Positions 23,681 through 33,844 of a stretch of DNA of 64,000 bases are shown here, one piece after another. Position 1 is the first letter of the stretch, and the number at the start of each line of letters is the position of its first letter. The notes under the pieces were generated by a model. The model saw only the letters and a program-made list of their open reading frames with translations, was not told where the DNA came from and searched no databases. A program made the translations under genes and the position numbers. This DNA is from VGBV01 sp963780395 (GTDB lineage: Bacteria; Actinomycetota; Thermoleophilia; Solirubrobacterales; 70-9), in contig CAWABY010000005.1 in the NCBI GenBank assembly GCA_963780395.1, positions 62,001 to 126,000 of the forward strand, written 5' to 3'.

Positions 23681-25027
23681 ATGGTCCCCGAAGGAAGCGC
23701 CACCCAGACCCAGACCACCGCCACCACGAACGGCGGGGGCGCCAAGGCCGAGGACGTCTCGGCGGGCGCCGGCGAGCAGATCTCCTACGAGGACCTCTAC
23801 AAGCGCTGGGAGCAGGGCAACTGGAAGGCGTATGACCTCGACTTCACCGAGGACCGCAAGGGGTGGGAGTCACTGAGCGAGGTCCAGCGCAAGTCGGCGC
23901 TGTGGATCTACTCGATGTTCTTCTACGGCGAGGACGCGGTCACCGACGGCCTCTCCCCCTACATCGACGCCGCCCCCAAGGAGGAGCAGAAGTACTTCCT
24001 CGCCACCCAGCAGGTGGACGAGGCCCGCCACGCCGTCTTCTTCCACCGCTTCTTCAAGGAGGTGATCGGCGCCGGCGACACCCTCTCGGCCGGCCTCGCT
24101 TTCACCGAGCCATACCTCGACTGGGGCTATCGCGGCGTTTTCGGGCGGCTGGAGACGATGTGCGAGGAGCTGCGCAGCGACCGCTCACTCCCCAAGTTCG
24201 CCCAGGCGATCACCCTCTACCACCTGATCATCGAGGCCGCGATGGCCCAGCCGGGCCAGCACTACATCGAGGACTTCTTCACCAAGGCGGGCTCGATGCC
24301 GGCCTTCTCGGAGGGCATGCACAACGTCGCGCGCGACGAGCAGCGCCACATCGGCTTCGGGGTCAAGGTCCTCTCGGAGCTGCTCGCCGAGTCCGACGAG
24401 TGCAAGGCGGCGGTGAACGAGATCCTGAGGGAAATGCTGCCCTTCCTCACCTCCGTCTTCATCCCGCCCAACTGGGACGAGGAGTACACGCGCTGCTACG
24501 GCTTCACGCTGGAGGAGATCTTCGCCTTCGGCATGCGCTCGGTCGAGATGAAGTGGAAGGCGATCGGCTACCCGTTCGAGGCGATGCCGCCCGGCATCTT
24601 CCCGTTCGACCCCGAGATGCCTCACCTGGAGCGGGCCGAGCGCCAGCTCAAGCTGCTCAAGGCCGGAGTCCTGGGCGAGCCCAACGGGCCCGCGCAGAGC
24701 TCGCCCGAGGTGCAGGAGATCTACTTCGACGTCGTCGCCCGCTCGGCGCAGACGGATGCAGTGGATCGCCCGGTCACCTTCCAGTGGCGGTTCGCCGACG
24801 CCGAGGACTGGCACATCCGCATCGACAACGGCTCGACCAGCGCCAGGCGCGGCCTCGCCCCGGATGCCGACGTGACCCTCGAGACCACCTGGCCCGACTG
24901 GATCGAGATCTCGATGCGCGGCCGCGACATCCGCAAGGCCGTGCTGCGGCGTCAGCTGCGCCCGCGCGGCTCGCTCCGCCAGCTGCGGCGGATGAAGGAC
25001 GTCTGGGAGCCCCGCAAGATCTCCTAG
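23681..25027 (+). CDS. R2lox-like diiron (Mn/Fe) oxidase fused to an SCP2-like lipid-binding domain
   Basis: The first 330 residues form a ferritin-like R2 fold. The six metal ligands are visible: Glu84, Glu114 and His117 in DEARH, Glu185, and Glu220 and His223 in DEQRH. The spacing Glu185 to Glu220 (35) equals that in R2-like ligand-binding oxidases. Val87 (Glu84 plus 3) and Tyr180 (Glu185 minus 5) fall on the positions that form the valine-tyrosine ether cross-link in R2lox. Residues 345-445 (VTFQWRFADAEDWHIRIDNG, DADVTLETTWPDWIEI) look like an SCP2 sterol/lipid-carrier domain. AGGGAG precedes the ATG. It is divergent from a TetR gene. Annotation as ribonucleotide reductase beta chain would be misleading. 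Confidence 0.75.
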   Translation: MVPEGSATQTQTTATTNGGGAKAEDVSAGAGEQISYEDLYKRWEQGNWKAYDLDFTEDRKGWESLSEVQRKSALWIYSMFFYGEDAVTDGLSPYIDAAPKEEQKYFLATQQVDEARHAVFFHRFFKEVIGAGDTLSAGLAFTEPYLDWGYRGVFGRLETMCEELRSDRSLPKFAQAITLYHLIIEAAMAQPGQHYIEDFFTKAGSMPAFSEGMHNVARDEQRHIGFGVKVLSELLAESDECKAAVNEILREMLPFLTSVFIPPNWDEEYTRCYGFTLEEIFAFGMRSVEMKWKAIGYPFEAMPPGIFPFDPEMPHLERAERQLKLLKAGVLGEPNGPAQSSPEVQEIYFDVVARSAQTDAVDRPVTFQWRFADAEDWHIRIDNGSTSARRGLAPDADVTLETTWPDWIEISMRGRDIRKAVLRRQLRPRGSLRQLRRMKDVWEPRKIS

Positions 25028-25036
25028 CCGGCTCGC

Positions 25037-25456
25037 CTATTCCGACACCCCTGCGGCCGCGAGGGCCTCCGTAGGATCGAGGTAATTCCGCAATCGGACC
25101 ACGCGACCCGCATCAAGCTCGAAGACCTGGCCCATGTGCCACTCCACGGGCGCCCCGCTCGCCCTGCCGATTGCGTGCTGGTGATGGATGACCACCACTT
25201 GGCCTTCCCCCGTGTCGACCACGCGCTCGATCAGAAGCGTGTAGTCCTCGAACTCGGCCGTCCACGCTCTCACGAACTCGGCGAACTCCTCACGGCCGCG
25301 ATAGGTCGACCTCCCCTCGAAGGGGCGGGCCAGCTCCAGCTCGCAGTCGTCGGCGACGGCATCCAGGTCGAAAATGGCGCCAGGATCGCCCCGGTCCAGC
25401 CCCTCCTGGAACTTCTCGAGCAGTCGGCGCACGATGTCGACGTTCTCCTGCGACAT
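25037..25456 (-). CDS. SnoaL/NTF2-like protein
   Basis: The 139-residue protein starts MSQENVDIVRRLLEKFQEGL and shows the SnoaL-like cone-fold pattern: DDCELELARPFEGRSTYRGR, FAEFVRAWTAEFEDYTLLIE and the C-terminal strands VEWHMGQVFELDAGRVVRLR. Such proteins bind or isomerise small molecules; the ligand is unknown. The start at 25456 was preferred to upstream alternatives because it opens the domain. Confidence 0.8.
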   Translation of the reverse strand: MSQENVDIVRRLLEKFQEGLDRGDPGAIFDLDAVADDCELELARPFEGRSTYRGREEFAEFVRAWTAEFEDYTLLIERVVDTGEGQVVVIHHQHAIGRASGAPVEWHMGQVFELDAGRVVRLRNYLDPTEALAAAGVSE

Positions 25457-25481
25457 CCAGGGCGCAGTATTGCGCCGACCG

Positions 25482-26018
25482 CTAGGAGTCGCCCAGCAGC
25501 TTCCGCTTCTGCGCCTCGAACTCGGCGTCGCTGATGGCGCCGGCGTCGCGCTGCTTGTCAAGGTGCTCGATCTGGTCGAGCGGGTCCTGCTTGGGCGCCG
25601 AGATGCCGCCCCCGAAGCCGCCGGCATTTGGGATCTTCAGGCCCGAGGCGCCGAGCGCACCGAGAATCGCCTCCTGCAGGCCGGGGACTTTGGACGCGTC
25701 AATCTGCTGGCCCTTCTTGTCGGGATCGATGCCGTGCTCGCGCAGCACCTCCTCGACGTCCTCGCGCGCGCCGGTGCCGCGCAGGTCGATGGTCTCGCTC
25801 CCCTGGTGATGGACCTCGGCCTCGGAGGGATCGACCCCGGCCTTCCTGATCGCGTCGTCGGCCGGGTTCCGGCCGGGAGCGGTGCTGACCCAGCCAGGCT
25901 CGCCCATCGGGGCCGAACCCGGCAGCGCGGAGCCCGAGACGGCGGCCTCGAACTCGGGCGTGCCGGGCTCGGGGATCGCCCTCTCGTCCTTGCCGCGCAG
26001 AAAGCCGAACAGGCCCAT
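25482..26018 (-). CDS. SHOCT-domain protein
   Basis: The 178-residue protein begins MGLFGFLRGKDERAIPEPGT. After a linker with repeated GxDPxxAE / GIDPDKKG segments it ends in a SHOCT (short C-terminal) domain: DQIEHLDKQRDAGAISDAEF then EAQKRKLLGDS. The function is unknown; SHOCT domains often mediate oligomerisation. TAAGAT seven bases upstream suggests a leaderless mRNA starting inside the 3-prime end of the thioesterase gene. Confidence 0.75.
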   Translation of the reverse strand: MGLFGFLRGKDERAIPEPGTPEFEAAVSGSALPGSAPMGEPGWVSTAPGRNPADDAIRKAGVDPSEAEVHHQGSETIDLRGTGAREDVEEVLREHGIDPDKKGQQIDASKVPGLQEAILGALGASGLKIPNAGGFGGGISAPKQDPLDQIEHLDKQRDAGAISDAEFEAQKRKLLGDS

Positions 26019-26025
26019 CGCCGCG

Positions 26026-26031
26026 ATCTTA
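26026..26031 (-). promoter_or_regulatory. Predicted -10 box (leaderless) of the SHOCT gene
   Basis: TAAGAT on the minus strand is seven bases before the ATG at 26018. Its last three bases in plus-strand order are the stop codon of the upstream thioesterase. Confidence 0.5.
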
Positions 26032-27132
26032 CGTGTCCCCCGCCCCCTCGGGGTCCTCTGTGGTCAGCTCGACGCCGGCGAGGCCGGCGGGGCTGCCGGG
26101 CAGGTACATGCTCGAGCCGGTCGCCAGCGCCACGGGCTTGTCCTCCGCGTTCAGCAGCTCCGCCGAGGCGATCGCGATCGTGCGGCCCCTGTGCAGGACG
26201 CGGGCACGGGCGATCAGGTCCTCGCCGTCGGGAAAGACCGGGCGCAGGTAGTTGACCTTCAGGTCGAGCGTCGCGGTCGCGGTCCCCGCGGGAGCGGTGC
26301 TGAACACCGCCGCCGCCAGCGCCGCCTCGGCGAGCATCGCCGTGAAGCCGCCCTGCACGGTCCCCGCCGGGGTCGAGAGCCAGCGGCTGCACGGGAGCTT
26401 CATCGTCACCTCGCCCTCCTCTGCCTCGGTCAGGGCGAGCCCGGTCAGGTGGTGGATGGGTGCCGCGGGCAGCTCGCCGGAGGCGAGCCCGCGCATCACC
26501 TCGAGCCCGCTGCGCTGCTCGAACACGCTCTGCGGGAGCACCTCCCCACGCAGCTCGCGCCTCAGCGGGTCGGCCGGATCGCTGCCCGGCCTCGGCTCGT
26601 CCAGCACGGGCAGATCCTCCGGCGGGTCGGGCACAGGGTCCATCGGGGGAAAGACGCTGCAGCGCGAGGTGCCGTGGCAGATCAGCGTTTCGGAGTGGTC
26701 GAAGAGAAAGGCCTCCGACAACCCCTGCGAGCGGCCGCGGTGAATCAGCTGTCCCGCCCCGCTGATCAGCTTGCCCGGCTCGGGCAGCGCCGGGCGCAGG
26801 AAGGTCATCGAAAGCTCGGCCGTGGTCATCAGCTGGCCGGCAGGCAGGTCGCCGTGTACCACCGAGCCCAGCGCGGCGTCGCCGATCACGGCCAGGGTCC
26901 CGGCGATGATCCCAGCCGAGTTGGCGAACCAGAGCGAGGCCGGCATCTCGAACTCGGAGTGCCCCCGCGAGCCCGCGGTCATCCGCAGCTCGGTCAGGTA
27001 GCTCATCGGCGAGTAGGGCGTGCGCCCCTCGCGCCCCGCGCGGTGGCGCTCCTGGCCGGGCAGCGCCAGCAGCCCGACCTCGGGATAGCCCCCCTTGGCG
27101 GGCTCCTGCCAGATCATCGTCTCGCCGCTCAC
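26029..27132 (-). CDS. PaaI-type thioesterase with two hotdog domains
   Basis: The 367-residue protein contains two hotdog folds. The first is about 55-165 (SAGIIAGTLAVIGDAALGSV, LMTTAELSMTFLRP, ISGAGQLIHRGRSQGLSEAF). The second is about 235-350 (GTVQGGFTAMLAEAALAAAV, TATLDLKVNYLRPV, ARARVLHRGRTIAIASAEL). Both show the PaaI pattern of a G-G helix followed by YLRP and HRGR strands, so it likely hydrolyses acyl-CoA thioesters. The start is GTG 27132, with TAGCGT seven bases upstream. Confidence 0.82.
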   Translation of the reverse strand: MSGETMIWQEPAKGGYPEVGLLALPGQERHRAGREGRTPYSPMSYLTELRMTAGSRGHSEFEMPASLWFANSAGIIAGTLAVIGDAALGSVVHGDLPAGQLMTTAELSMTFLRPALPEPGKLISGAGQLIHRGRSQGLSEAFLFDHSETLICHGTSRCSVFPPMDPVPDPPEDLPVLDEPRPGSDPADPLRRELRGEVLPQSVFEQRSGLEVMRGLASGELPAAPIHHLTGLALTEAEEGEVTMKLPCSRWLSTPAGTVQGGFTAMLAEAALAAAVFSTAPAGTATATLDLKVNYLRPVFPDGEDLIARARVLHRGRTIAIASAELLNAEDKPVALATGSSMYLPGSPAGLAGVELTTEDPEGAGDT

Positions 27133-27139
27133 GGCGCCG

Positions 27140-27145
27140 ACGCTA
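27140..27145 (-). promoter_or_regulatory. Predicted -10 box (leaderless) of the double-hotdog thioesterase
   Basis: TAGCGT on the minus strand is seven bases before the GTG at 27132, with no Shine-Dalgarno. Confidence 0.4.
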
Positions 27146-27206
27146 GCGGGAGCGCCCGCAGGACGACGCGCTCCATCCGGGGGTCTGCGGTGTTCATACG
27201 CTGGCG

Positions 27207-28127
27207 ATGACCATGCGAAGCCCGATCCAGCTGACGCTCGCCGCGCTCGCGGCCGCCGTGCTCACCGCCGTGCTCATGCTGGGCTCCGCCGACGCGCACG
27301 CCGCCACGCGCAACAAGCCCAAGGTCGTCAAGGCCGTCGCCTCGGCCCCTGCCGCCGGAGCGGTCGCGAGCGCCACCGCCTCGTGCCCCCAGGGCTCTGG
27401 TTCGAAGGGCCCGTGGCGCGCGCTCAGCGGCGGCTTCGTCGTGCAGCAGGGCGACGGGATCGTGCACGAGTCCAGACGCGTGGGCCAGCGCTCCTGGCGC
27501 GCGTCGGCTCAGAGCTTCTCGGGCGTTGTCAGCCTGGCTGCATACGTCAATTGCCAGCGCGGCGTGCCCAAGGCCAAAGCCGTGAGCTCCACCGTCCCCA
27601 CCCCGGCGGTCTCGCAGATCGGCCCCGTGGCGACGGCGAAGTGCACCACGGGCAGCGCGGTCGCGGGCGGCTTCTCGACCCCACCGCCCTTCACTGCGAT
27701 GGGCGCCGCCAACACCGTGATCGGCTCGTTTCCGAGCGGCAAGCGAGCCTGGCAGGCGCAGGCCCTCTCGAGCCAGGCCTCCAGCCTCACCAGCTACGTC
27801 TACTGCGCCAAGAGGGACTCCAAGCCGAGGACGAAGCAGGCCAAGGTCGAGTCGTCCAGCGTGGCGACCGACGCCGGCACGGTCGCCCTCTCCACCACCG
27901 GGCTCTGCCCCGCCGCGAGGCTCAGCCCCGGCGGTGGCGGCTTCCGGCAGACCGGCGCGACCCCGTCGCAGTACCTGATCCCGGTCCGCTCCACGCAGCG
28001 CCCCAGCAACCCCCCTTCCAACAAGCCCCTGCCGCCGGGCTACCACGGCAACGTCTGGGTGGCCCATGGGCTCAAGGTCGGCAGCGGCACGCCCGTGACG
28101 CTCGCCGCGGTCTCCCTCTGCGGCTGA
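27207..28127 (+). CDS. Secreted protein with three Cys-pair repeats
   Basis: The 306-residue protein has a signal peptide (cleavage near ADAHA-AT). Three successive modules of about 85 residues follow, each opening with a Cys (TASCPQGS, TAKCTTGS, TTGLCPAA), then a G-G-F strand (LSGGFVV, VAGGFST, GGGGFRQ). Modules one and two close with SWRASAQSFSG/AWQAQALSSQA and a YVNC/YVYC strand. The pattern suggests a small disulfide-bonded beta domain repeated three times. I know no named family. An ATG six bases downstream is an alternative start. Confidence 0.65.
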   Translation: MTMRSPIQLTLAALAAAVLTAVLMLGSADAHAATRNKPKVVKAVASAPAAGAVASATASCPQGSGSKGPWRALSGGFVVQQGDGIVHESRRVGQRSWRASAQSFSGVVSLAAYVNCQRGVPKAKAVSSTVPTPAVSQIGPVATAKCTTGSAVAGGFSTPPPFTAMGAANTVIGSFPSGKRAWQAQALSSQASSLTSYVYCAKRDSKPRTKQAKVESSSVATDAGTVALSTTGLCPAARLSPGGGGFRQTGATPSQYLIPVRSTQRPSNPPSNKPLPPGYHGNVWVAHGLKVGSGTPVTLAAVSLCG

Positions 28128-28156
28128 GGACCGTAAGACCGCTCCACGCTGCGGCC

Positions 28157-29293
28157 TCAGACGACCGTCAGCTGCAGCAGCGCGCCGATCAGCCCGCACC
28201 CGAGCACCACGTAGAGCACGGTCAGCCTCCCGTGCCAGCGGGTCAGGGCCCCGAACGCCGCCAGCGCGAGCACCGCCGTGTAGACGTCGACGACGCTCGT
28301 CTCGACGATGACCACTGCGACCGCGGCGATCAGCCCGATTACCCCGGCGGCGACGCCCAGCAGGAACGGCCTGATCCGCTCGTTCTCGGCGATGGCGACC
28401 AGCGTGCGGTGGAAGAACAGCGGAAGCAGGAAGGCGGGCAGGAAGATCCCCACCGTGATCGCGAGCCCGCCCGCCAGCCCCCCGGCCAGGTAGCCGACGA
28501 AGGTCGAGAAGATGATCAGCGGCGCCGGCAGCACCCCGCTGATCGCGAGCCCGTCCACGAACTGCTCGTCGCTGAGCCAGCCGTGGCCGTCGACGGCGCT
28601 CTCCTGCAGGAACGGGATCACGGTGAAGGCGCCGCCGAAGGTGAGCAGGCCGGCCTTGAGCCCCTCGAAGAAGATCTCGGCGGTGAGCGAGACCGTCACC
28701 GCTCCCGCCAGCACTCCGATCGCGACAGGCAGCGGCGACAGCGAGGGCAGCCCGTCGCGCCTGCTCGCCGCGTTCGTCCACAGCTCATAGGCGAGGCCGG
28801 CCCCGAGCAGCACCAGCACGAAGCTCGCGTCAAGCAACAGGGTGAGGGCGAAGGCGACGACGGCGATCAGCGCCAGCGGGACGTCGGTGATGAAGACGCC
28901 GCTGAGCCGGACCAGCGCCTGGACGACGATCGCGCCGACCGCCGCCGTGAGGCCGTAGAAGAGCTCGTCGAGGTTGTCGGCCAGATCGGCCTCGACGTAG
29001 GCGACCGTCAGCGCCAGCATCAGCAGGAAGCCGGGCAGCATGAAGCCCAGGCCCGCGAGGAAGCCGCCGAGCTTGCCGCCGCGGATGCGGCCGAAGTACA
29101 CGCACAGCTCGGTGGCCTCGGGGCCGGGCAGGACCTGGTAGACGGCGAGGGTGCGCTTGAAGGTCTCCTCGTCGACCCAGCCCTCCTCGTCCACGCACTC
29201 GTGCTTGATCCGCGCAATCTGGGCGGCCGGGCCACCCCAGGCGAGTGCCCCGAACCTGAGGAACCGCAGAAAGATCGCGCCGGGTGAGTCCAT
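28157..29293 (-). CDS. chrA: Chromate transporter family (CHR) membrane protein
   Basis: The 378-residue protein has two homologous CHR halves. The first has FLRFGALAWGGPAAQIARIK, QVLPGPEATELCVYFGRIRG and GFMLPGFLLML. The second has GLLTFGGAFTVIPFLQESAV, VDGLAISGVLPAPLIIFSTF and ITVGIFLPAFLL. These are the ChrA signatures for efflux of chromate, although many genomic CHR proteins have unknown anion substrates. The 3-prime end faces the secreted-protein gene with 29 bases between the stops. Confidence 0.88.
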   Translation of the reverse strand: MDSPGAIFLRFLRFGALAWGGPAAQIARIKHECVDEEGWVDEETFKRTLAVYQVLPGPEATELCVYFGRIRGGKLGGFLAGLGFMLPGFLLMLALTVAYVEADLADNLDELFYGLTAAVGAIVVQALVRLSGVFITDVPLALIAVVAFALTLLLDASFVLVLLGAGLAYELWTNAASRRDGLPSLSPLPVAIGVLAGAVTVSLTAEIFFEGLKAGLLTFGGAFTVIPFLQESAVDGHGWLSDEQFVDGLAISGVLPAPLIIFSTFVGYLAGGLAGGLAITVGIFLPAFLLPLFFHRTLVAIAENERIRPFLLGVAAGVIGLIAAVAVVIVETSVVDVYTAVLALAAFGALTRWHGRLTVLYVVLGCGLIGALLQLTVV

Positions 29294-29326
29294 CAGCGCA
29301 GCGAGCCGGTGCCGGCGCGATGAGCG

Positions 29327-29932
29327 CTAGTCGGAGGCGAGCAGGTGCCTGGCGGACTCGGTCGCGGCCTCGATCACGGCGGCGTGATCGCGATCGGGGT
29401 CCGAGAGGGTCTGCAGCGCGATGCCGTCGGCCAGCGCGATCAGGCAGCCGACGACCGCGTCGGCGTCGTAGCGCAGCTTCAGCACTCCCTCGCGCTCCTT
29501 GGCGCGGAAGCTGTCGGCCATGTGGGCACGGATACGGTTGAAGAGCTCGCCGACCTCGCGCTGGATCTCGGGGTTGCGCCGCCCGGCGGTGAACAACTCG
29601 AAGATCAACACCCAGAAGCCTGGCTCGTTCTGGATCGAGTCCTCGAGGTCGGCGACCAGGACCTGCAGGATCTCCTCGGCGCTGCCCGCGGCGGCGAGCG
29701 GCTCGTCGAGGCGCTCGATCCGGTGCTCGGTATCGCGCCGGACCACCTCGACCAGCAGGGCCTCCTTGGTGCCGAAGTAGTAGTGCAGCAGCCCGCGGCT
29801 GACCCCAGCCTCGCGGGCGACGTGCTCGAAGGTCGAGCCCGAGATGCCGCGCCGGGCGACGCTGGAGCGCATCGCCTCGACGATGCGGGTCGCCTTCTCG
29901 CCGCTGAGCTCCCTCTGCGTAGCCGCTTCCAT
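29327..29932 (-). CDS. TetR-family regulator
   Basis: The 201-residue protein has a TetR helix-turn-helix (RGISGSTFEHVAREAGVSRG, then LLHYYFGTKEALL) and an all-helical C-terminal domain of the TetR_C_6 (BetI-like) kind. TAGACT seven bases before the ATG indicates a leaderless message. It lies 33 bases upstream of chrA on the same strand and may control it (inference). The 86-bp repeat copy B lies just upstream. Confidence 0.85.
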   Translation of the reverse strand: MEAATQRELSGEKATRIVEAMRSSVARRGISGSTFEHVAREAGVSRGLLHYYFGTKEALLVEVVRRDTEHRIERLDEPLAAAGSAEEILQVLVADLEDSIQNEPGFWVLIFELFTAGRRNPEIQREVGELFNRIRAHMADSFRAKEREGVLKLRYDADAVVGCLIALADGIALQTLSDPDRDHAAVIEAATESARHLLASD

Positions 29933-29939
29933 CGGGGCG

Positions 29940-29945
29940 AGTCTA
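29940..29945 (-). promoter_or_regulatory. Predicted -10 box (leaderless) of the tetR-chrA pair
   Basis: TAGACT on the minus strand is seven bases before the ATG at 29932 and six bases from the end of repeat copy B. Confidence 0.5.
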
Positions 29946-29951
29946 GGGATC

Positions 29952-30037
29952 GCAAGGGCGCCGTACTTTGGAGCGGCGCGCCAGCGCCGCGACTGATGCA
30001 GGGCGGCCGCCAGCGATCCCGCTTGATGGCGAAGCCG
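29952..30037 (-). repeat. Copy B of the 86-bp intergenic repeat with a hairpin
   Basis: Read on the minus strand, this copy begins CGGCTTCGCCATCA, shares GCGGCCGCCC, AGTC, a stem-loop and AAAG...CCTTGC with 9474-9559, and has the same length. Its hairpin is GCGGCGC-TGGC-GCGCCGC (29973-29990). It is placed between the sugar-porter remnant and the TetR promoter. Confidence 0.6.
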
Positions 30038-30039
30038 GA

Positions 30040-30315
30040 TTACCCGGCGGACCTGGCCGCGCGCTCCTTGAAGATGTCCTCGATCTCCTCGAGGCGCTTG
30101 CCCTTGGTCTCGGGCACGAGCTTCCAGCAGAACCAGAGCGTGAGCAGGCCGATCGCGGCGTAGAAGAAGAAGGTTCCCGAGCGGCCCAGGGCGTCAATCA
30201 GCAGCAGGAAGGTGAGCGAGACGAGGAAGTTGCTGGTCCGGTTCGCCATCGTGCCCGCGGCGGCGCCCTCGCTGCGCACTTCAGGGGGCAGATCTCCGAG
30301 GTGAGCAGCCAGAGC
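30040..30315 (-). pseudogene. Remnant of a sugar-porter MFS transporter (C-terminal end only)
   Basis: The translated end reads RSEGAAAGTMANRTSNFLVS, FYAAIGLLTLWFCWKLVPET and KGKRLEEIEDIF, the last two helices and the PETKG motif of sugar-porter MFS proteins. Upstream, in the neighbouring frame, WLLTSEICPLK matches the conserved segment before helix 10, and the frame slips at a CCCCC run. Nothing resembling the first nine helices is present; homology stops near 30315. It is a truncated relic of a gene about 1.4 kb long. Confidence 0.7.
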
Positions 30316-30357
30316 CGCCGGGCTCGACTCCAGGCTCTCCGAAACGGCCGCAGAGAG

Positions 30358-30378
30358 GAGCGCCCCCGTGGGGCGCTC
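30358..30378. terminator. Hairpin downstream of the 30400-30855 gene
   Basis: GAGCGCCCC pairs perfectly with GGGGCGCTC around a three-base loop. It lies 22 bases after the stop of the minus-strand gene ending at 30400. There is no clear T-run, so it may be a Rho-independent terminator of the weak kind seen in high-GC genomes. Confidence 0.55.
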
Positions 30379-30399
30379 TCCCTCCAGGCTCCTTCCCCG

Positions 30400-30855
30400 C
30401 TAGGAGGAGGAGGTGACGGACTCGGACTCGGGGGCCGGGGTGGTGGTCGAGGTGTACTCGAACTCCTCCTCGGCTCCGAACAGCCGGTCCAGGACCACGC
30501 GGCGGGCGTCCTCGCTGAGGATCAACACCAGTGCCGCGCCGATGATCCCGATCAGGATCGCCTTGCCGAGGCCGAAGCCTCCGCCGCGGCTTCGCTTGCC
30601 TCGCAGCTTCTGGGAGGCGTCGCGCAGCGATTCTGCGGCCGTGCGCAGGTCGCGCTGGACCTTCTTGTCGTCCATCAGCGCCGTCGCCGGGCCCTTGCCG
30701 TTCGACATCCGTGCGTACGCGTGCTTGGCCGCCTCGAAGGCGACCCGGATGTTGTCGCGCAGTTCCTCGTCCTCGAGGATGCGCCGCACGTACGGGTTCG
30801 AAGCGACCGACCTGGCGGCGTCTCCGGCCCTCTCGCTTCTGCTTTGTGCCCCCAT
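30400..30855 (-). CDS. Single-pass membrane protein of unknown function
   Basis: The 151-residue protein starts at ATG 30855 behind a GAGGAG site. A helical, charged N-terminal region (about 15-90) is followed by a Gly/Arg-rich linker and one membrane helix (AILIGIIGAALVLILSED, about 105-122). A Thr/Pro/Ser-rich end (STTTPAPESESVTSSS) follows. I recognise no family. It lies directly downstream of lon on the same strand. Confidence 0.65.
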   Translation of the reverse strand: MGAQSRSERAGDAARSVASNPYVRRILEDEELRDNIRVAFEAAKHAYARMSNGKGPATALMDDKKVQRDLRTAAESLRDASQKLRGKRSRGGGFGLGKAILIGIIGAALVLILSEDARRVVLDRLFGAEEEFEYTSTTTPAPESESVTSSS

Positions 30856-30912
30856 TGATCTCCTCAATTCGTTTTCCAGGGTGCGTGGGGAGAATACCCG
30901 CTGCACGCAGGG

Positions 30913-33369
<2,457 letters not shown>

Positions 33370-33371
33370 TG

Positions 33372-33830
33372 CTACTCCCCCGTGCGCTCGATCGGCACCT
33401 GGCGCGCCGCCCGCTCGAGCCGGATCGGAAGCTCGATCCGGAGGATCCCGTCCTCGTAGGTCGCCACCGCGTCCTCGGCGGCGACGTCCACCGAGAGCTC
33501 GATCACGCGCCGAAACGGGCCGGACGGGAGCTCGACCTGCTGGTAGGTGCGGCCCTCGGTCTCGCGAACCGGGCGCTGGCCGCTGATCACCAGCGTCCGG
33601 CCCTGGACCTCCAGATTCACGGCCTCGATCGACACCCCGGGCAGCTCGACCTTGACGACGGCCTTCTCCGGCCGGCCCTCACCGCAGTAGTAGACGTCCA
33701 AGCGCGGCACGAAGGCGGTCTGCGGGCGGCGCGCCTTGTAGCCGGCCTGGTCCCAGAAATCGCCCAGCAGCTCGTCCATCTCCCGGCGCATGCGGGCGAA
33801 GTCAGCGAAGGGATCCCTTTGTTGAGTCAT
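33372..33830 (-). CDS. Hsp20/alpha-crystallin small heat-shock protein
   Basis: The 152-residue chaperone has the alpha-crystallin domain (about 40-135): PRLDVYYCGEGRPEKAVVKV, ELPGVSIEAVNLEV, LVISGQRPV and the C-terminal GILRIELPI core motif. It precedes lon by two bases, an arrangement that couples holding and degradation of unfolded proteins. An inverted repeat overlaps its start codon. Only 14 bases separate it from the upstream gene. Confidence 0.92.
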   Translation of the reverse strand: MTQQRDPFADFARMRREMDELLGDFWDQAGYKARRPQTAFVPRLDVYYCGEGRPEKAVVKVELPGVSIEAVNLEVQGRTLVISGQRPVRETEGRTYQQVELPSGPFRRVIELSVDVAAEDAVATYEDGILRIELPIRLERAARQVPIERTGE

Positions 33831-33839
33831 GCCACAAAG
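33817..33839 (-). promoter_or_regulatory. Inverted repeat around the hsp20 start codon
   Basis: CTTTGT and ACAAAG (6-base arms, 11-base spacer) flank the hsp20 ATG, and the neighbouring 33839-33850 is the perfect palindrome GCCTAGCTAGGC. This could be an operator or an mRNA structure hiding the start. It does not match the HspR-type HAIR sequence. Confidence 0.35.
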
Positions 33840-33844
33840 CCTAG

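Noticed and set aside
23681..25027. Annotation as ribonucleotide reductase beta subunit
   Set aside because: The ligand spacing and the Val/Tyr positions fit R2lox better, no alpha subunit gene is nearby and a lipid-binding domain is fused.
28124..28160. Possible terminator between the secreted protein gene and chrA (CTGAGG/CCTCAG arms)
   Set aside because: The arms overlap coding sequence, one base is bulged and the loop is about 18 bases, so support is weak.
27129..28781. 550-codon minus-strand frame opposite the secreted Cys-pair gene and part of chrA
   Set aside because: No domain, improbable composition, and conflict with two supported genes.
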